This document shows, in pieces, positions 59,601-64,000 of a DNA stretch of 64,000 bases (positions within the stretch are counted from its first letter, which is position 1; each line of letters opens with the position of its first letter). This DNA is from Parapristionchus giblindavisi. Taxonomy: Eukaryota; Nematoda; Chromadorea; Rhabditida; Diplogasteridae. Where the stretch lies: the NCBI GenBank assembly GCA_943737045.1, contig CALSFV010000204.1, positions 558,001 through 622,000 on the forward strand. The letters are read 5' to 3'. Below the pieces are notes generated by a model, which saw nothing but the letters and a program-made list of their open reading frames with translations, was not told the DNA's origin and made no database searches. The position numbers and the translations under genes were made by a program.

Positions 59601-62320
59601 CTCCTACTTATAACAAAGGTATAAATTTGGTTGCCATACGCCACCTTTCAACCGATTTATATGAAGTTTCAAGTTTGTTTGAAGTTGAAGTTGAAGTCAA
59701 GTTTGAAGTTTCAGTTACATAATTCAAGTTTGATAATTTTAAAAATAACTTCGAGATCTGCGAAACGACGATTCTTCACGTGGCAGTTGTTTTCGCAAAC
59801 GGACATGCATCAGCTACCATCCGCCATATGAATCAACTTGACTTGACGGTCGACTCAATGTGAGGGTTGAAAAAATAAAAATAAAAAAAATTTTTTAAAA
59901 TTTTTTTTAAAATGTAGGCTGAGTCTATCTGTGTATTTTTTTATATGTATGCACATTACTATGAGTGAAATGACATTATAAAGCTAACTCTTACTCTTGG
60001 GAATTTCAAGAAATTTAATTTTCGATTTTTGCAATTTACACATTTCTCATATTCGGTTGCAATTCTCGATGCTTCTGAAAACTTGGATTGTCAAGGGAAT
60101 GTGACCACTATGTACATAATTGTCAGGGCTACCGGGCTGTCAGGGGTACTATGGCATTGCTGGCGCTATCTGTTCAACGAGGATATAAGAAGAAAAATCT
60201 GAAAATCAAGCATGAAAAAACATATTCAGAACGATATGATATTATTGTTCACCTGTGTTTATTAGATCGCGTGACATGTTACTCACTAATAAAAAGAAAT
60301 AAAAGTTCTAGCTATCGCGATTGAAAAGATATGAATTTTTCAATTTTTTATTTTATGTGACATATGTGAGCCGGGTTTGAGCCGCAGGGCATTTTCACTA
60401 TAACTTTCGTCGGTCTGCCCCCGGTATGTGTCAATGATGAAAGTATTGAGGGCCAGATCGAAAGTCCTCGCGAATGTCCGGACAATGCTCGAGTCTTACG
60501 GAGCCAGTCTCTTAACTAAATTTAGCCTGAATGGGCGTAAATTCGTAGGAAATACGTTCAAATAGGATATAGGCAGATGTTTTGAACGAATATCACTCAT
60601 AATGTTAACGATATCGGAATAGTTTAGATAAAATAGAATGATGACATAAATTATGAAGAACATTACAAATCCAACATATATTATGATCTTCTTCTATTTA
60701 CATTGAATGTGCATACAAACATCCATGAATATTATTAACTTAAAGTACCTCTTTGTTCGAATAACCACAAAGGTTCCAAGGTAAAAGACAAGCGTGAGGA
60801 TGCACACTGCGTAATAAATGTAGAGAAACAACTGTAAATGAAAATAATGACACGTCAGAACATTGAAATTGTTTTTTTCGAACAGAATGTGTGAGTATCT
60901 AATATCCGGAAACCTGTTATATAATCTCTGGTATTTCGAAACTCAAAGTCTACTTAAATTACGTCACAGACTTAAAGTAAACTCTAAGTTTACTTCATAG
61001 ACTTACATCAACAGCCATGTTGCTCTGGCCACTATAGCCAACTCCACAATCGTCAATGAACGAATTTGTATCCTTGTTGTACCTTCTCGTACACCCAGTC
61101 GAAGTCATGCCCACCGCCGTACCCAATATGACCAGCCACGAAACCAACAGGGTAATTCCAATTCGTGGTCTGCAAGTGATCTTTGATCTTTGGTTTTAAT
61201 TCTTTAATCTTTGAGCAATCGTTCTACCTTTCAAACCATCTATTGATGATGGGGAAGCCAAATACACAGAATCGATTGATTGCCATTTGGAAGGAAAGAA
61301 CCATAATTCCTGAATCAGAATACCGTAACCGGGATAAAAGTAGCCTCCTACCGTAATCCGCGATCAGATCCAGAAGAAACATCGCAGAGCCAACTGATGA
61401 GCCATATGGATTACCCTGCAAACGTGTAAGCTGATTTATGCAATGTGTAAAAAAATTATTATGCTTCACGAAACAGTAATTGCGATGATATCAGGAAAAG
61501 CCCTGTACGGAGATATCACTAAAAGTCTACTGTGAACGATCACTGGCCTTGGTAAAGTACTGAGGTATGACGAAGACCGCTTGCATAATACAACGAAGGA
61601 AGGTGAAGAGGAGTAAATTGAATACAATTATGTAGAAGTTGCTCTAAATTCGAGGTTAATCGATATTCATTGAAATAACGTCTAATGAGATATTTTCCAC
61701 CATATTCTGATCATAAAATTGAGAGTTTTAAAATCGAGAGTGTGTTTGACAATTATAAAAGCTATGATATACCGTAAATATTCGCTGCCTGGCTCGAATC
61801 ATGATATAGAACACGAAGGAGTTCGACACTATCGCGATAATAACTAGCAAACCATGAACGCTTATAGCCACACTATACTCGGGACTGAAATATATTCATT
61901 TCAATCATTGTTTTTATTTATTTCTGTTGTTTGTTTTTTGTTTGTTTGTTTATTTATTTTTCAGTTAAAACATGAACAATGGGATAAAAGCAATTTGGGA
62001 GTAGGATTAGATTTCAACAATACAAAAGGAAAAAAAAGATATGATGAAATCGCGCTCAATCGGTGGTATCAGCAACAGCAAGTAAAATTGCTATTCTATT
62101 GCGTCGAAAGCCAACAAGGTCAGACAAATGTCTATGAGCTAACTTTCAAGTCAAGAGTACATATAAAACAATAATTTCAAATTTGCATAAAAAGCTTACG
62201 TTTCAGAAAACGCTACAGTGATCACTGTCGACGGAAACGTTGGTTTTGCTGAAATTTTTCTGGATGTTTTTATTTATTAAAAATAATTTTCTTACTAATT
62301 TGAATATATGGATTGACCAT
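56585..62320 (-). CDS. Nematode chemoreceptor-like seven-transmembrane GPCR, minus-strand paralogue with transposon-derived tail
   Basis: Inverted paralogue of the gene at 37059-39913, with the same exon plan. Exons (5' to 3'): 62320-62296, 62248-62200, 61884-61773, 61643-61548, 61415-61352, 61309-61228, 61169-61007, 60831-60749, 56921-56837, 56794-56585; 322 codons. In exon 4, 30 of 32 residues match the paralogue. Three oddities stand out. The intron 4 donor is GC (61547-61546) where the paralogue has GT. Intron 8 is 3.8 kb because a 2.7 kb foldback sits in it. The last exon lacks the paralogue's stop and reads after SEMKR into a copy of the 120-bp MITE family, which supplies the last residues and the TAG at 56587-56585. 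A possible donor (AAAAG|gttgca, near 56,643) could instead splice to an unseen exon. No frame break was seen. Confidence -1.
57797..58262. mobile_element. Foldback MITE (466 bp) nested in the left arm of 57781-60511
   Basis: TGCTGTGTTCAGAACTTGGA ... TCCAAGTTCTGAACACTGCA is flanked by TAA (57794-57796, 58263-58265). The empty site is visible in the right arm (GTCTTACGGAGCC near 60,493). TAA duplication suits PIF/Harbinger-type elements. GGAAAATGC units repeat inside. Confidence -1.
59066..59664. repeat. Palindromic module shared with 44526-45095
   Basis: CATATAAATCGGTTGGAAAG ... CTTTCAACCGATTTATATG, forming the centre of the TTAA-ended foldback. Confidence -1.
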
Positions 62321-62415
62321 TATCGGTAGAGAAGTTAGAGAGGAACAAGATTCGACGAAAGGAAATTCGAAATTCGACTTGAAATAGTGTAAATAAGCCT
62401 TTCCATCGATATGTC

Positions 62416-62428
62416 GGGCAGGTGGAAC
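62416..62428 (-). promoter_or_regulatory. Conserved E-box upstream of minus-strand chemoreceptor
   Basis: The same TTCCACCTGCC element in the orientation of the gene (core 62424-62419), about 100 bp before the ATG at 62320-62318. Homology with the plus-strand promoter continues upstream for roughly 200 bp but is patchier there. Confidence -1.
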
Positions 62429-62449
62429 ATGGTTTAACGAAAGCTGCTT

Positions 62450-63250
62450 TAACGTCTGAGATTCAAAAGATCGTATCTCTGATCAATGATATCTTCATTT
62501 CGCACACTGATCTCGATTTACTGGACATTGTGAGGTTTATTTCTGTTTCCCCTATTTGCCCGTTTCTTTCTTTCTTTATTTCGTTCTTTCCAAGTGATTT
62601 AGATAGTGTATGATTATTAAAGGTTGATAGAGGCTCTTCGTGTTATCAGCAAATCGTATGATGCAGCAGGGTTCTGGGTTATGGTTTAGGCTGACATTGA
62701 ACCAAAAGTTACGTACGGGCAACACATTTGTGCAAACTTTATAATCCTCTTTATTGTCAGATTGAAATTGTTTATCTGAACGATTTACTGGATTACACTC
62801 TTGAAGACTCTTGCTAAAGACTCTTGCTCTTGCTAGAGGCATAAAGATATCACTGTTGAATAGAGAAAGAATTCGTGTTATTATGGTTTCATTTGCGTAG
62901 CTACGGAGACGTTGACTGTATATGTACTGTAGGCGTCATCAGAATACTTAAAATAAATTGATAGATTTATCGTTAAACAGCATCGATTCTATTGAGACAA
63001 GAAATGATACCACCATGTTGCATCATCGATGAACCAGACGTTGTAGCTTCTATTACAGCACGATAGATGCACAGTTTAGCGGCAGGTGTATTGCCTTCTA
63101 ACGTACGTTTGCGAAGTCGACGACATTCTATGGCTCATAACACATCACACTATGTTTCGTCGTGTAAAAAAATCTATTTAGTGAAGAACGACACATTATT
63201 GCCATAATCGTATATTTGATTTGTCGATCTTCCAGTGACAATATCGCATC
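62450..63250. other. 5' flank of the minus-strand chemoreceptor
   Basis: Homology with the plus-strand promoter fades after about 200 bp. No further gene seen. Confidence -1.
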
Positions 63251-63255
63251 GAAAT

Positions 63256-63258
<3 letters not shown>

Positions 63259-63333
<75 letters not shown>
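63259..63333. repeat. (TA)n microsatellite
   Basis: About 37 TA units bounded by ATCGATA on both sides, with GAAATATCG-type sequence further out. YIYIYI open frames are artefacts. Confidence -1.
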
Positions 63334-63337
<4 letters not shown>

Positions 63338-63683
63338 ATAAGGAATATCGAAAAAGAAATATCGTATCGAAATCGAAATCAACAACATTTCGTAAATCCA
63401 TCTTTTCTTCTATTATTATTTCACCGGTCTACTTTGCTATCATTTTTGTAGCATCGTATTCATGCGTACTCAACTGTGTATCAGTAATGTATATTCATTG
63501 TTCTATCTCTTTTAAAGCATAAAATACATTATTATTATCATATTATTCCTACTTGTTAGATCCAACTAATCTTGTCAAACTGCTTCTTGCCGCTAAATAA
63601 TTCAATTTCAAGAGTCTAACAATAATTTGACAGTTCTTCAATGCGATGGTGAATTTATGGACAGTGTTGTTTATTCCTCACGT

Positions 63684-63757
63684 GCTCCATTGGCGCAGTT
63701 GGTTAGCGCGTGGTACTTATAATGCTGAGGTCGGGAGTGCGATCCTCCCATGGAGCA
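63684..63757 (+). tRNA. tRNA-Ile (anticodon UAU)
   Basis: A cloverleaf can be drawn by hand. Acceptor GCTCCAT pairs with ATGGAGC, D stem GCGC with GCGC, T stem GGGAG with CTCCC around TGCGATC, and the anticodon loop CTTATAA gives TAT. The anticodon stem (TGGTA/TGCTG) relies on G-U pairs. There is no intron. The discriminator base is A, as expected for tRNA-Ile. Confidence -1.
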
Positions 63758-63759
63758 AA

Positions 63760-63765
63760 TTTTTT
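63760..63765 (+). terminator. RNA polymerase III terminator of tRNA-Ile
   Basis: A run of six T begins three bases after the tRNA discriminator base, the usual Pol III stop. Confidence -1.
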
Positions 63766-64000
63766 GCAAGTTTTTAACTTCATCAAACGGACAATGAACT
63801 GATCAAGTGAGATAAATATCTTTGTATTTGCAATTACTTTAATATTTATTCAATAAAAAAAAAACTAAAATCCTCAATTTGCAAATAATACGTTTACGTT
63901 AGCAAAACTATCAAAAATGCGAGGGCAGATCCATCACCTAAAATTGCGAAATAGTATGACCAGCTGATTAGAATTGACTGGCATTTAAAATACTCTCGTG

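Larger units (their letters stand above)
57781..60511. mobile_element. 2.7-kb foldback element with TTAA ends, receptor intron 8
   Basis: GAGACCGGCTC ... GAGCCAGTCTC lies between TTAA (57777-57780) and TTAA (60512-60515). The arms stay paired over about 1 kb and close on the palindromic module at 59066-59664. TTAA targets fit a piggyBac-type transposase; none is encoded. Confidence -1.

Noticed and set aside
35110..60511. Autonomous transposase genes within the foldbacks
   Set aside because: No frame of useful length with catalytic motifs was seen. All appear to be non-autonomous.
63128..63522. Tyr-Ile repeat frames
   Set aside because: Produced by the (TA)n microsatellite.

Overview
The window is eukaryotic DNA from a nematode, most likely a rhabditid or diplogastrid (Pristionchus-like) genome. 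The evidence is multi-exon genes with GT-AG introns and TTTCAG-type acceptors, a serpentine receptor class gamma gene plus a pair of other nematode-style chemoreceptor genes, and a very high load of small inverted-repeat transposons. I reconstructed four genes exon by exon; all keep an open frame across every splice. No transposase or reverse transcriptase gene was recognised.

Layout. (1) 1-19,171: gene-poor, with many (GA)n/(CT)n tracts that switch strand repeatedly, small palindromes and two weak exon candidates on the minus strand. (2) 19,172-34,226, plus strand: a complete NCX/SLC8 Na+/Ca2+ exchanger in 32 exons (932 codons, or 987 with one optional exon). Its first intron carries about 42 consecutive GGGAGA hexamers. 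(3) 35,110-36,544: a 1.4 kb foldback element. (4) 37,059-39,913, plus strand: an intact 10-exon seven-helix chemoreceptor (304 codons). (5) 40,439-50,168: a giant nested inverted repeat. (6) 51,398-54,132, minus strand: an intact 8-exon srg receptor (360 codons). (7) 56,585-62,320, minus strand: an inverted paralogue of gene 4 with the same ten exons, whose intron 8 has swollen to 3.8 kb with nested foldbacks. (8) 63,684-63,757: tRNA-Ile(UAU).

The exchanger would extrude Ca2+ at the plasma membrane of excitable cells; the three receptors would act in ciliated sensory neurons. The two paralogous receptors point towards each other across the 40-50 kb palindrome. Both carry the same E-box (TTCCACCTGCC) about 100 bp before the ATG. 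The locus looks like an old inverted duplication that has since taken in the srg gene and many transposons.

The most unusual signals are the G-quadruplex-type hexamer array in the exchanger's intron 1, the optional exchanger exon that ends in either a stop codon or a GC donor, transposon sequence that closes a receptor reading frame, the E-box pair, and several transposon insertions nested inside one another with readable target-site duplications (8 bp, 9 bp, TAA, TTAA, TA).
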